Shown here: one piece after another, positions 11,211 to 24,249 of the stretch | How the letters are laid out: each line of letters opens with the position of its first letter | Position numbering within the stretch: position 1 is the stretch's first letter | Translations under genes and position numbers: made by a program | The notes under the pieces: model-generated | The model's database searches: none | Seen by the model: the letters and a program-made list of their open reading frames with translations, nothing else | Told to the model about the DNA's origin: nothing | NCBI GenBank assembly: GCA_024036415.1 | Contig: JAMWET010005015.1 | Location: forward strand, 1-64,000 | DNA from: Prochilodus magdalenae | Lineage: Eukaryota; Chordata; Actinopteri; Characiformes; Prochilodontidae | Direction of reading: 5' to 3' | DNA length: 64,000 nt

Positions 11211-14200
11211 TTAGTGCACCACAGAGTTCAGCGGTTCTGCCCGTATGTTGCCGAGGTCCAACGCAGAGTCCGTTTCCTCATCGATTTCACCAATCACGGC
11301 TCTGAAACGCACACACAAGATCTCTCACTCTCAACACCACCTTTTAAAGGACAAGCTGAACATCACCAAAGATGAAGCGACTCTCAGGCCAGCTTATTAA
11401 ACTGCTTCTTCTTCTTCTGCACACTTCTGGAAAAAACTAATTACACACTACGAGCTTTAAATGTGCTCTGTCTGAATCATACGTGGCTCAGACGTCATAC
11501 CGATCCCACCCCCCAACCCCACCCAGCCAATTAAAACCAATTCTGAGAAACAAGATTTTCAGTTTTCATTTCATCCACTTGGTGTACCTAATGGGCTCCT
11601 GGATAGGGCCAACTTCACGTAGTATTTGGGCTGTGCTATAAATAAACAAACAAATAAATAAATATTCAATAGGCCTGTGTATTGCTGCACACTCCTTGCA
11701 TTCCACCAACACCAGTGCTATGACAGCATCAAATGCGGTGAAGGCAATCCAAAGAAACAGTACCTAAAGGTGCAGTACACAATACAACCCATAGGTGGCA
11801 GCACGCGTCTCCGAAAAGCTATCCAGTGCTGCTAGAACCAAGCGCAGATATGTGGGAGCATTTCAGGAAGCTGGGATTTGGACATGAGTCACGCAGTATG
11901 CAAGCTATGCAGAAACAAAGCGAAATGCTCCAGCTGCATGGCCAGCCTCTGTCGTGACATGACTAGACAGCATGCAGATCAGCCTCTGGCAACAGGGACG
12001 ACACAGAACCAACATCGTGTTGTTGACTGTTGTAGTAAACCCAGATTAGGACATGGTCATTATCTAAAGTCCACTCTGTATTGTGATGCGTGTTGTAGAT
12101 TGTGTGGCTGTAGGGAATACTCAGCCCAGGTTCGTTTTGTTGTTGGCCAGAGCCATTGCTGCTCACATAGCAATATACAGACAACCTTATACCAGTCAAA
12201 CGTGTGGTAACCGTGGTCCAGATCTGTCCAGACATCCGTCAAAGTATCCAGACAACACTTCCAAGTACCGAATTCTGCTTCTGTAAAATGCATTCGCTGC
12301 TGAGACAAGCCCCCAACACAGCTTGCATAAGCCCCCAATAAAAAAAAGCACTGACCTAAAAATTATAGGAGCACCCTTATGGTCTCCATGCCCAGAACCA
12401 AGTGTCACCAGCACCCAGTAAGCTGCCATGTTCTCTGGAGTGACAGAGTTCCATTCAGTATCTTTGGAACGAGTTGGAACAATTCAACTGGAATCTGATG
12501 GAACTGACCATCAAACATCCGTGGCCGACCTTGGTAAGGCCAGAAACGTACTTAAGGCAGGATCATGAATTTAAATAAGACCACACTGTAAAGCACGGCC
12601 TTTGTGTACCGACTCCACCAGAGTTCTTATGTTACCGTGTTGGTTAACACACTGAGTACTCAGGGGCCCAACAGAGGATGAACCTGAGCGGCTTCGCACA
12701 GAATCTCATGTTGCTCCGACAGCCACAACTGAAGATGCCGCCAGTAGAGGAATGTCTGCTGCTCTACTTGTTCTATCGGAATGAAGAGGCAAAGATGTAT
12801 CAAACATGTGTTCAGACAAGTAAACTAGTTCTGCAGGAGGCTCGTCCAACTGCTAGTCTGGTTGTGTTGCAGTTTTGACAGTTCAGAAGGCAACAACATG
12901 CAAAACAGTGTTTGTGAAACTCAAAGCGTTGACTGACTGATTTCACTTAACTACTTAATGTGTGTTAGGAAATGAAAAAGGATCAAGCAGCAACAGCCGA
13001 AAGACAACAGCATAATTCACACGTACAAAAGAGTCAAAGGCAGGAGCAGCAGAGGAACAGCAGAGGAACAGCAACAAGACTCACTTCCTTTGTGTACATT
13101 TATATGACTCTCTTATGGCTGAAGGCCATCAAATCCTCACAACAATAGTGTAGTTAGCCTAGCTTTAGAAAAATGACACTCAAGCCAGGTTTCCATTGAA
13201 ACGATCTGCAGACGTTACAAGGATTTTTGGAATTTCAGCAGGAAAAATAACTGAACCAAATCGCGTTTCTGTCCAGTTTAGATGATGTTGGGTATCATTA
13301 TTAGGAGCCGCACTGGAACAAGCGAGATGGAGAGCATGATCTTTGCAGGCATGCATCTTTTATGGCTGTACTGTCTGCAGGACAAGCGGTCGGCCCCCCT
13401 CCGATAAGAAACCTCTGTGCCACCCAGACCACGGTTACCTTGGCGAAGCGGAAGTTGGCTTCTTATCCGAATTTCCTGTTACACCTGATGATGCCTGAAT
13501 GCAACTGCTGCGTCGTTTAAGGTGAAACTGGAAATTCAACCAAGAAGCCAACTTCAACATTGCTCGACTTAAATTTTCCCACCACTCTGGGAGCCATTTT
13601 TAAAAACAAGCTTTCGATTTTCCATTTCGGAACGTCACTATCAGCCTTTAAAATGCTATGCACCAAGCGTTGGCAGTCACCGTCCGCACGTACTCCCTGA
13701 TCAGGACAATCCCCACGGTGTTATACGTGTGTGTGGAGTGCAGAGTGAAACGATGCCAGGCAATCAGATCGAGTAGAACAAAACCATGTGACTTACAGCT
13801 GGACATGTGATCGTTTACTCACAAAGCTCCGTTCCTCGACCCTTTTAGTCTATCAGCTTTAGCGATCCTCTAACTTGACCTTGGATAGGAGGCTGTTTTT
13901 ACATCGGAGGTTTGTTTGTGGATTTTAAAACGGAAACAGCTTTATGGAAATCTCCGTTCAGCCTTTTCATGTTCAATAATACCGACAGTTCAACTGTGTA
14001 AACATGCAGCATGCAGTGTCTTTTGTTGGGCATGACTTACACATTATCTCCTCTAACAATGTAGAGTCCCAGCACGACTTGCTCCACTCCCTGGGATGAG
14101 CTGAACACGCGCTCGTGGCTTTCATCGAGGATAAGGTTGATTGTCTGGTCAAATCCCTTTAACGTTCCCTAAAGAAAGGAAAAGAGACGCATGAATACTT

Positions 14201-17200
14201 CACAGTCCTGACACCACACAGCTAATCGTTTACATGTACAAGGTAACTAAAACACATTGGAATATTTTCCTCCATAAATTCCCATAAATACTAATGGAAA
14301 AGGAGAGTTACATGGATTACAACAGGGGAAGACATACAGAGGCAGGTATACCACTCTCAGTGAATGTTCCCATGGAGAAAACTAGATTTCCGCAGCCTAT
14401 AATGAACAGAAGGACTGTGTCTTTGTGCTGGGTCGACTAAAGCCAGCCCCAGTAGTTTAAACTGGTTTGAGAGTCTCAGAACAAAACCGAAGGTCTCCAC
14501 TGATTAAACGTGGTTCACAACTCAGACCTGACTGCCAATTATAGACAAGCGACACATCCACACACTCGTCCGTCCATTCATCCACACACCTGTCCATCCA
14601 TCTGTACACACATACATCCATCCATCCATCCATCCATCCACCAACAAAACCATTCATCCATCCATATATACACACCCCCCACACTATCTATCTATCCAAC
14701 CCCACGCACATACAGACATACATACAACTGTCCATCCATCCATCCATCCATCCATCAACACACATCCTCCCGTCCGTCCATCCATCCATCCATCCATCCA
14801 CACACGTCCGTTCGTTCGTCCGTCCATCCATCCACACACGTCCGTCCGTCCGTCCGTCCATCCATCCACACACGTCCGTCCGTCCGTCCATCCATACACG
14901 CGCGTCCGTCCGTCGACAAACGTCCGTCTGTCCGTTCGTCCGTCCGTCCGTCCGTCCGTCCATCCATCCATCCATACGTCCGTCCGTCCGTCCGTCCGTC
15001 CGTCCGTCCGTCCGTCCGTCCGTCCGTCCATCCATCCATACAAGTCCGTCCGTCCGTCCATCCTCCCATCCATACACGTCCATCCATCCATACATCCATC
15101 CACACACACGTCCGTCCATCCATCCATCCACACGTCCGTCCATCCATCCATCCTCCCATCCATACACGTCCATCCATCCATACATCCATCCATCCACACG
15201 TCCGTCCATCCATACATCCATCCATCCACACGTCCGTCCATCCATCCTCCCATCCATACACGTCCATCCATCCATACATCCATCCATCCACACGTCCGTC
15301 CATCCATCCATCCATCCACACGTCCGTCCATCCATCCATCCATACGTCCGTCCATCCATCCATCCATCCACACATCCGTCCGTCCGTCCGTCCATCCATC
15401 CATCCACACGTCCGTCCGTCCATCCATCCATCCATCCATACGTCCGTACGTCCGTCCGTCCGTCCATCCGTCCATCCATCCGTACGTACGTACGTCCGTC
15501 CGTCCGTCCGTCCATCCATCCATCCACATATATTCATCCATCCACATATATTCATCCATCCCCACACACACACCCACTCCATCCATCCCCACACACATAA
15601 ACCCACACATATTTGTTTTTGCATATATTTCCCTGATATTCCACAACTTGGCCCCAAAGCAGAATCTCATAATTTTCATATTTAAAATTCCATAACATTT
15701 CCAAAACACCATGATCCATAAGGGATGGAAGTAAGTGTATGGTGAATGTTAACATGTGTCACAGATCTGTTTGAGGATGGTGTCTTCTAAGCAGAGCGAG
15801 CACAACGTCCCCTGCTCGCATTTCTTCAGGTATGTTTCAGGTACATGCTTTTATCACATAGCAGTTCTCTTTTTCCCCTGTGTACCTGCCAAATAGTTGG
15901 ACAGTAGGACATAAGAGCAGCTGGATGGAGATCCGGATCAAAAGGGAGTTTTGAGTAAATTGCATTATCCTATTGAAGTTATTAGTTCCCCGACTCCTAA
16001 CCACATAGGGGCAGCTTGGTGGGAGGACTTTGCCTATGAGATCTCAAAAGGCTCCTGGCTGTTGGGAATTCAGAGGATACATTCACCCTCCATGTGTCTA
16101 CGATGAAGTGGCTCAATTTAAGGTGTTCCATAGGCTCCATCAGTTCTAGGAGCAAACTTACAACGATATATCTGGGCATGGATCCAATTTGCCTCTGCAC
16201 CATCAGGCCCCAGCCAACCTGTCTCGTGTGTTCTGGTCACGCCCATCGTTTGTGCAGTTTTAATCCTCTATTTTGGAGACATTTTCCTAAGTTTGCAACA
16301 AGACGAACGGTCCTGGCTCTGAAATGGTTTCCTTTGGCATGGTCCTTTGTGAGGTGGCAGGATTAACTGCTTAGTCAGATGTCATAGCCTATTCATGTCT
16401 ACTGGCCCGATGCCTTATCTTATTTAATTGGAAATCAGCTACCCCTCCTACGCACAGGGAAAGGGAGGGGGATGTGATGACAGATTTAAGGTTGGAGAAG
16501 CTGATATACTCAACCACAGGATCCATCCAGGTTTTAAAAGGTTTGGCAGCCAGTTTGGTCTACTTTAATTTGGAATTCCCTGCTAGAGTGAACATAAGAC
16601 TAGGCTTTCATGAATTAAGAAGCCCCCTCAGATCCCCTCAGAGATGTTATGGTGGTGTTAAAGCAGAGAACCCACTAAAACTGTCATTTTCTCGCAATGT
16701 GTTGATCAATTTTGGTCATTTTGAAATATTTTAAACTAAAAAGATACAAACTCACTGTCATTTTACATACAGCTCCTTTAAAGGCACAGTAAAAAAATAA
16801 CAGCATGACTCATTCTAAGGGTTAAAGACTAAAACTAAGTCATGTAAAATAGTGTGGCTGTGTACAGTACACAACATTATTAAACGTTAGCCTAATATAC
16901 AAACAGAGAATATGGATCCTTTAATTGGACATATGACAGCCAAGCCCCACTTCCCCCAAGACGTTAACGCAGTTATCTGTGTGCACATCTAGTTAGTAAT
17001 CTTCAATGAAGAGATGTTTGCACTGACGCTAACATTTGAGTGACAATGTGAACAGTACCCACCACAATCATTCGTCCATCTGATGTGATGATGGCCACAG
17101 TCCCTTTAAAGACGAGTTAAGGACGGTGTAGCAACTTTGTCAATACATACATATAGACCTACAGGACAGGCAGCCCTGCAGGACAGAGAGGCAGACAGAC

Positions 17201-18363
17201 CTGCAGGATAGACAGGCAGGTAGGCAGACAGACCTGCAGGATAGACAGGCAGGTAGGCAGACAGACAGACAGACCTACAGGACAGGCAGGAAGACAGACA
17301 GACAGACCTACAGGACAGGCAGGGAGACAGACAGACAGACAGACCTACAGGACAGGCAGGGAGACAGACAGACAGACCTGCAGGACAGGCAGGCAGACAG
17401 ACAGACAGACAGACAGACAGACCTGCAGGACAGACAGACAGGCAGGAAGGCAGACAGACAGACCGACCTGCAGGACAGGAAGGCAGACAGACAGACAGAC
17501 AGACCTACAGGACAGGCAGGCAGGCAGGCAGACATACATACATACAGGCAGAGGACAGCAGAATCCATCATAGTAGCTTATAGATTTACATTAGAACAAA
17601 ATATTTAAAATGTGACTTACATCTGAATTTATAAATCCCAACAGCTGGAACCAGCTGTATGCACTACACTGCACACCACAGGTATTTAGGAGCTAACAGT
17701 TAACAACATGACTGGTATGATTGTGTAATCTGGAGTAATGGAGTCATCCATAACTAATGATCTAACATCCAATACCGGACCTCTCTCATGCTATTGTGGC
17801 TGAATGCTATCAAACCCTCACAACAATGTTCCTACATCTATTGTAAAGTGTTCCCAAAAGAGTAGAGGAGGTTACTGCAGGAAAGGGGGAACTAAACACC
17901 CTATTAATAACACTGAATTCAGGGGACACGCTGGATGAGCAGATGTCTACAGACTTTTGGACACGTACCACAGATCCAATACACTTACGTACAGCTAACG
18001 TAGCTGGTTAGCTTAGTTAGCTCTCATGCTATCGCGCTTGTATCTAGCTAACGTCGAAAAACAATGTAACCACAACCAACGCAATGCCGAATTTGCCCCA
18101 GTATTGCCCCAGTAAGCAGCTACTTCAATACTGTAGATATTCCTGAACACATGCGCAGGGGATTTTAACAAGATAGCAACAATAGCAGGCTAGCTATGCT
18201 AGGAACACCCGGTAAAAGCAAAACAGTGCGTTAGCTAAGTTAGCTAATGCTAGCATGATACAAAACGTGCAGCTCCGCTGTGGGCAGCATTGAACACACA
18301 ATTGTGGGCTTCTGTTTCCATAAAAAGGATACGGTTGATGTAGCTCTCGAGAGCGGTAGACAT
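11211..18363 (-). CDS. lsm8: U6 snRNA-associated Sm-like protein LSm8 (complete, 4 exons)
   Basis: LSm8 is the subunit that distinguishes the nuclear LSm2-8 ring, which binds the U-rich 3' end of U6 snRNA. Coding exons on the minus strand: 18333-18363, 17063-17103, 14041-14168 and 11211-11301. The sum is 291 bp, 96 residues plus TAA, equal to the human length. The protein starts [10 protein letters not shown]. It carries Sm1 across exons 2-3 ([16 protein letters not shown], residues about 17-32) and Sm2 in exon 3 ([10 protein letters not shown], about 57-66), and ends [20 protein letters not shown] then NSVVH. It is almost identical to the mammalian protein. Phases are 1, 0 and 2 and all splice sites are GT-AG. 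Intron 1 carries a CAGA array, intron 2 a TCCA/TCCG array and an L1-like relic, intron 3 a hAT-like relic and a foldback. It is tail-to-tail with tymp and divergent from the tetraspanin. Confidence 0.97.
11850..11985 (+). mobile_element. Degraded BED-type zinc finger, probably hAT-derived
   Basis: One frame gives [10 protein letters not shown] and the next gives [16 protein letters not shown] and TRQHAD. Joined across one frame shift this matches the layout of BED fingers (W..F, then C..C, then H...H) found in hAT transposases. There is no further transposase downstream. It lies in lsm8 intron 3, antisense to the gene. Confidence 0.4.
13449..13560. repeat. Inverted repeat (foldback), ~35 bp arms
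   Basis: The left arm GGAAGTTGGCTTCTTATCCG plus AATTTCCTG pairs with the right arm whose reverse complement is GAAGTTGGCTTCTTGGTTGA plus ATTTCCAG. The spacer is about 40 bases. Likely a small MITE in lsm8 intron 3. Confidence 0.55.
14555..15590. repeat. TCCA/TCCG tetranucleotide array, ~1 kb
   Basis: About 1 kb of (TCCA)n and (TCCG)n blocks with interspersed CACACG steps, in lsm8 intron 2. The CCG-containing blocks make it CpG-rich. It creates long reading frames on both strands that read as simple peptide repeats and are not genes. Confidence 0.95.
15950..16600 (+). mobile_element. L1-like LINE relic, reverse-transcriptase C-terminal region
   Basis: Frame-shifting translation gives [19 protein letters not shown] and further on [16 protein letters not shown] then [15 protein letters not shown]. 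This order is typical of the distal part of fish L1-like ORF2 proteins. There are many stops and shifts, so it is a dead copy. It lies in lsm8 intron 2, antisense to the gene. Confidence 0.6.
17160..17552. repeat. CAGA/CAGG tetranucleotide array with a CCTGCAGGA spacer
   Basis: Blocks of (CAGA)n and (GGCA)n alternate with ACCTRCAGGACAGGCAGG. A higher-order unit of roughly 50-65 bp is visible. It begins only about 55 bases upstream of lsm8 exon 2 (on the minus strand), within intron 1. Confidence 0.9.
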
Positions 18364-18700
18364 TTCTTCTGGTGTTGCTTCAAACTCTCTGGAACAGCTC
18401 TTGTATGTCCCTCACAAAACGAATTCGCTTCTGCCGCTAACTCTTCAGGAGCAATCGATTAACAGACCCTACTAATGGATTATCGAGAAGTTGTAGACGA
18501 TGGGGCTGCAGTGTAGCTAGAGTAACAGCAGGGGGCACACGCTGCTCATGCGCAACAGCTGATCCTCTCATGGTGAACTGAGCTCCTGCTGAGCATGTTG
18601 TCCTTCATACTTCTCTAATACTCCACAGTTCCTCTGTGGTTTTCACCGGTTTCACTCACCTGCCAGAGTATACACAATTTCTTATCCATTCATGTACACT
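18364..18700 (-). promoter_or_regulatory. lsm8: Likely lsm8 promoter and 5' UTR
   Basis: This is the region upstream of the lsm8 ATG. It contains CATGCGCAAC near 18,548, which resembles half of an NRF1 site, a common element in housekeeping promoters. No TATA box stands out. The start site is not determinable from sequence. Confidence 0.35.
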
Positions 18701-19275
18701 AATACTGTTGCACCTCAACACTATTGCCTCTACCTCAACACTACTGCCTCTACCTCACCACAATAGCCTCTACCTCAACACCACTGCCTCTACCTCAACA
18801 TAACTGCCTCCACCTCAACGCCTCTGCATCTACCTCAGCACCACTGCCTCTACCCCAAACAATCAGCTTTTACCTCAACACTACTGCCTCTACTTCAACA
18901 CTACTTCCTCTACCCCAAAATAACAGGCTTTACATTAACACCACTGCCACTAACTCAACACTACTGCCTCTATCTCAACACTACTGTGTCTTCCTCAACA
19001 CTACTGCCTCCACCTCAACACCACTGTGTCTACCTCAGCACCACTGCCTCTACCTCAACACTACTGCCTCTACCCAAAAAAATCAGCTTCTGCCTCAACA
19101 CTACTGCCTCTACTTCAACACTACTGCCTCTACCTCAACACTACTGCCTCTACCCCAAAATAACAGGCTTTACATTAACACTACTGCCTCCAATTCAACA
19201 CTGCTGCCTCTACCTTAATACTACTGCCTCTAACCCAAAACAACAGCTTCTACCTCAACACAACTGCCTTATACC
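18700..19275. repeat. Minisatellite, ~20 bp unit
   Basis: ACCTCAACACTACTGCCTCT is repeated about 28 times with variants (CCCCAAAATAACAGGCTTTA is a recurrent second type). Intergenic between lsm8 and the tetraspanin. Confidence 0.92.
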
Positions 19276-19320
19276 GTTTATAAATAATTAGTAAACTGTA
19301 TATTATCTGTCCATATATAG

Positions 19321-19415
19321 TGTGTTTATTGCTTGTATATAGTGTATACAGTGTGTATTGTACAGTGTCTGTATGTATTGTGTATATGTGGAGTCAATGT
19401 GTATATAGTGTAGGG
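19321..19415. repeat. Isolated diverged copy of the 73 bp minisatellite unit
   Basis: GTATTGTACAGTGTCTGTAT and GTGTATATGTGGAGTC match the array that starts 1 kb further on, although unrelated sequence lies between. Confidence 0.7.
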
Positions 19416-19979
19416 CTGTACCCGACTCGGACGACCTGTTTTTTTCTGAATGTACATTATCTAGTAATTCAATCTGCATACGGTTCAGATCTGATCCTCC
19501 TCATTTAGAAAGTCAGCAGAGTCACAGGATCATATTTCTGAACTATAAGAGGCGGGGCTTATGATGATGATCTGAACTGGAGCCTGGTTTAATTACAGGA
19601 TACAGCGTCGGGCAGCAGCGCATACTTATACTAAACATTAGCGCTTATAGCTTCTAGTCTTTTAATCTCACTTCTAACAGCTTCTTCAGTAGGAGGACCC
19701 TTCACCTTTCATCTCTCATAAATAATGAACTGCTAAATAAAACCAGATTAGTCCATATTTAAATTATTTATAGATGAAAAGAAGGATGGATGACGCTGTT
19801 TAATTATTATATCACCCGAGCTAAAATACATATTTAACATTTATCCGCAGGCGTATTAAGTGACTGTACTTAGCTTTAAATAAAGATAAGATGAATACAT
19901 AAAAATATATGTAATTTCGGTTGGAATTTGTAATAATGGAATTACAATAAATAAACAAACGGTCTGTTTCTCCTTCACT

Positions 19980-20215
19980 GCTAACAGGCGTTATGTCTAA
20001 ACGAAAGTCGGCTCCCTCGTTTGAAGCAGTGTTGGACGTCTGACTGAATGAAGAGCAGAATTCGGTTTAGTTTGTTCAGATTCTCTTCAGAAGCTCCTCC
20101 AGACTTTCTCTGAGACATCGCTCCCCCCGTGTTTCTCAGCTTCACAGCTTCAGCTTCCTCCAGCGGTGAACCGCCAGCGCACGTCGTCACGTGGATTTAA
20201 TTTTTTAGCAAGCCT
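19980..20215. promoter_or_regulatory. GC-richer segment with opposing short reading frames; function unknown
   Basis: Between two minisatellites lies a less repetitive stretch with an E-box (CACGTG near 20,188). The plus strand has ATG then SKRKSAPSFEAVLDV and a stop from 19,992. The minus strand has MSQRKSGGASEENLNKLN from about 20,120. Neither frame has an evident splice donor and I recognise neither protein. It could be a promoter or first exon, or a transposon end. Confidence 0.2.
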
Positions 20216-20394
20216 GCGTCACCGCCCAGCTAGACCTTACATATATATTTATTATTCCCTTTAATAATTATTAACATGTCTTTTTACATTCTTAAAGTTC
20301 TTGTGTATTTTTGTATGATTTAGTCTGTTTTACGAAAAACAAAACAAACAAAAAAAGGTCACTGTTGTCATTCGACTTGAAGGGTCTCTGACTG

Positions 20395-23300
20395 CGAGTG
20401 GTTGTGTATATGGTGTATACTGTGTAGAGTGTATATTGTACAGTGTCTGTATGTATTGTGTATATGTGGAGTGGTTGTGTATATGGTGTATACTGTGTAG
20501 AGTGTATATTGTACAGTGTCTGTATGTATTGTGTATATGTGGAGTCGGTGTGTATATGGTGTATACTGTGTAGAGTGTATATTGTACAGTGTCTGTATGT
20601 ATCGTGTATATGTGGAGTGGTTGTGTATATGGTGCATACTGTGTAGAGTGTATATTGTACGGTGTCTGTATGTACTGTGTATATGTGGAGTTGTTGTGTA
20701 TATTGTGTATATGTGGAGTGGTTGTGTATATGGTGTATACTGTGTAGAGTGTATATTGTACAGTGTCTGTATGTATTGTGTATATGTGGAGTCATTGTGT
20801 ATATGGTGTATACTGTGTAGAGTGTATATTGTAAAGTGTGTGTATGTATTGTGTATATGTGGAGTCGTTGTGTATATGGTGCATACTGTGTAGAGTGTAT
20901 ATTGTACGGTGTCTGTATGTACTGTGTATATGTGGAGTGGTTGTGTATATGGTGTATACTGTGTAGAGTGTATATTGTACAGTGTGTGTATATATTGTGT
21001 ATATGTGGAGTGGTTGTGTATATGGTGTATACTGTGTAGAGTGTATAGTGTACGGTGTGTGTATGTATTGTGTATATGTGGAGTGGTTGTGTATATGGTG
21101 TATACTGTGTAGAGTGTATATTGTACAGTGTCTGTATGTATCGTGTATATGTGGAGTCGGTGTGTATATGGTGTATACTGTGTAGAGTGTATATTGTACA
21201 GTGTGTGTATGTATTGTGTATATGTGGAATGGTTGTGTATATGGTGTATACTGTATAGAGTGTATATTGTACAGTGTGTGTATGTATCGTGTATATGTGG
21301 AGTGGTTGTGTATATGGTGTATACTGTGTAGAGTGTATATTGTAAGGTGTCTGTATGTATTGTGTATATGTGGAGTCTGTGTGTATATGGTGTATACTGT
21401 GTAGAGTGTATATTGTACGGTGTGTGTATGTATTGTGTATATGTGGAGTGGTTGTGTATATGGTGTATACTGTGTACAGTGTATATTATACAGTGTGTGT
21501 ATGTATTGTGTATATGTGAAATGGTTGTGTATATGGTGTATACTGTGTAGAGTGTATATTGTACAGTGTCTGTATGTATCGTGTATATGTGGAGTCGTTG
21601 TGTATATGGTGTATACTGTGTAGAGTGTATATTGTACAGTGTCTGTATGTATTGTGTATATGTGGAGTTGGTGTGTATATGGTGTATACTGTGTAGAGTG
21701 TATATTGTACAGTGTCTGTATGTATTGTGTATATGTGGAGTGGTTGTGTATATAGTGTCTACTGTGTAGAGTGTATATTGTACAGTGTCTGTATGTATGT
21801 CTATATTGTGTATATGTGGAGTGGTTGTGTATATGGTGTATACTGTGTAGAGTGTATATTGTACAGTGTGTGTATGTATTGTGTATATGTGGAGTGGTTG
21901 TGTATATGGTGTATACTGTGTAGAGTGTATATTGTATGGTGTGTATATATTGTGTATATGTGGGGTGGTTGTGTATATGGTGTATACTGTGTAGAGTGTA
22001 TATTGTACAGTGTCTGTATGTATTGTGTATATGTGGAGTCGTTGTGTATATTGTGTATATGTGGAGTCGTTGTGTATATTGTGTATATGTGGAGTCGTGT
22101 GTATATTGTGTATATGTGGAGTGTAGAGTGTATATGGTGTATACTATGTAGAGTGTATATTGTACGGTGTGTGTATGTATTGTGTTTATGTGGAGTCATT
22201 GTGTATATTGTGTATATGTGGAGTCGTTGTGTATATTGTGTATATGTGGAGTCGTTGTGTATATTTTGTTTATGTGGAGTGGTTGTGTATATGGTGTATA
22301 CTGTGTAGAGTGTATATTGTATGGTGTGTATATATTGTGTGTATGTGGAGTGGTTGTGTATATTGTGTATACGTGGAGTCGTGTGTATATTGTGTATATG
22401 TGGAGTGTAGAGTGTATATTGTATGGTGTGTATATATTGTGTGTATGTGGAGTGGTTGTGTATATTGTGTATATGTGGAGTCGTGTGTATATTGTGTATA
22501 TGTGGAGTGTAGAGTGTATATGGTGTATACTGTGTAGAGTGTTTATTGTACGGTGTGTGTATTGTGTATATGTGGAGTTGTTGTGTATATTGTGTATATG
22601 TGGAGTTGTTGTGTATATTGTGTATATGTGGAGTTGTTGTGTATATTGTGTATATGTGGAGTGGTTGTGTATATGGTGTATACTGTGTAGAGTGTATATT
22701 GTACGGTGTGTGTATGTATCGTGTATATGTGGAGTGGTTGTGTATATGGTGTATACTGTGTAGAGTGTATATTGTACAGTGTTTGTATGTATTGTGTATA
22801 TGTGGAGTGGCTGTGTATATGGTGTGTACTGTGTAGAGTGTATATTGTACAGTGTCTGTATGTATTGTGTATATGTGGAGTGGTTGTGTATATGGTGTAT
22901 ACTGTGTAGAGTGTATATTGTACAGTGTCTGTATGTATTGTGTATATGTGGAGTGGTTGTGTATATGGTGTATACTGTGTAGAGTGTATATTGTACAGTG
23001 TCTGTATGTATTGTGTATATGTGGAGTCGTTGTGTATATGGTGTATACTGTGTAGAGTGTATATTGTACGGTGTGTATATATTGTGTATATGTGGAGTGG
23101 TTGTGTATATGGTGTATACTGTGTAGAGTGTATATTGTACAGTGTCTGTATGTATTGTGTATATGTGGAGTCGTTGTGTATATTGTGTATATGTGGAGTC
23201 GTTGTGTATATTGTGTATATGTGGAGTCGTGTGTATATTGTGTATACTGTGTATACTGTGTATATGTGTATATTGTACAGTGTCTGTATGTATTGTGTAT

Positions 23301-23570
23301 ATGTGGAGTTGTTGTGTATATTGTGTATATGTGGAGTCTTGTGTATATTGTGTATATGCGTATACTGTGTATATGTATATATTGTATATTGTATATATGT
23401 GTATATTGTGTATATGTGGAGTCGTTGTGTATATTGTGTATATGGTGTATACTGTGTAGAGTGTATATTGTACAGTGTCTGTATGTATTGTGTATATGTG
23501 GAGTTGTTGCGTATATTGTGTATATGTGGAGTCGTTGTGTATATTGTGTATATGTGGACTCAGACAATTA
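20395..23570. repeat. Large minisatellite, 73 bp unit, about 40 copies
   Basis: The unit runs GTGTATATGGTGTATACTGT - GTAGAGTGTATATTGTACAG - TGTCTGTATGTATTGTGTAT - ATGTGGAGTGGTT. Internal sub-duplications of a shorter ~27 bp segment (ATTGTGTATATGTGGAGTCG) are common in 22.0-22.65 and 23.15-23.55 kb. Since 73 is not a multiple of three and the unit has no stop in some frames, it yields overlapping 67-residue frames spaced 73 bp apart, plus longer frames. None is a gene. Confidence 0.97.
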
Positions 23571-23837
23571 TGTTTGGAACTGTGGATAAAAGAAGGATAA
23601 GGGAAAAATGGATGGACAAAGAGGGATCATGAGAAACCCATTAAAGGTGGAAAACTGTATTTATATTCTCATAGCTGTAGTCCAGTACATAGGACTGACA
23701 TACAGTGAACCTTAAACACTGTTGCTCCGACATTTCCAAAATAGGACAGTACCAAGGGACAATTCCCAAATCCCTCACTGTTACATAACACGTTCGCTCA
23801 TATATTTACACCCCCATAAACATACATACACCAGATT

Positions 23838-24025
23838 AGTGTATCTCAACTCTGGTCCTGGAGGCACCCTGCCCTATACATTCTACAGGGTTGCCTGCTT
23901 TAACACACCTCCCGCAACTCTGAAAGAGCTTTATAATGACTGATAAGTTGAACGAGGTGTGCCGGGAGCAGGGGAACCACTGAAATGTGCAGGACAGGGT
24001 GCCTCCAGGATCATGTTCTAGCCTA
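23838..24025. mobile_element. Short element with inverted ends (MITE-like)
   Basis: The left end CTGGTCCTGGAGGCACCCTG pairs with the right end CAGGGTGCCTCCAGGATCA in inverted orientation, about 28 matching positions. The interior is about 130 bp. This type, built around 'cctggagg', is widespread in teleosts. Confidence 0.6.
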
Positions 24026-24154
24026 GCGCAGGAACGACAAACGAGCAACAGCAATGAAAATGGTGGAGTATGTGGAGATATCCGCTGTTCCGGGCTGTGA
24101 AACGGATGTTGCTACTTTCCATTCCCTTCCCAAGTTTGACTTCCAGTTACTACT

Positions 24155-24245
24155 TCATCCAACGTTCCGCTCCACCTTAAATGCTATATCCTGCACAGGC
24201 CCAAGAATGTAACTGCAGCACCATTTAAGGTGGAATGGAAAATCG
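24155..24245. repeat. Small inverted repeat
   Basis: GCTCCACCTTAAATG and CATTTAAGGTGGAATGGAA face each other across about 45 bases, a foldback-type MITE remnant. Confidence 0.4.
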
Positions 24246-24249
24246 CCCC

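Noticed and set aside
14510..15712. Reading frames of up to 391 codons on both strands (His-Pro-Ser and Trp-Met-Asp-Gly rich)
   Set aside because: They are translations of the TCCA/TCCG microsatellite. Simple period-four peptides appear in several frames and both strands, with no domain or splice context.
20292..23632. Overlapping 67-residue and longer frames rich in Cys, Val and Tyr
   Set aside because: They start every 73 bp, exactly the minisatellite period, and exist on both strands. They are products of the array.
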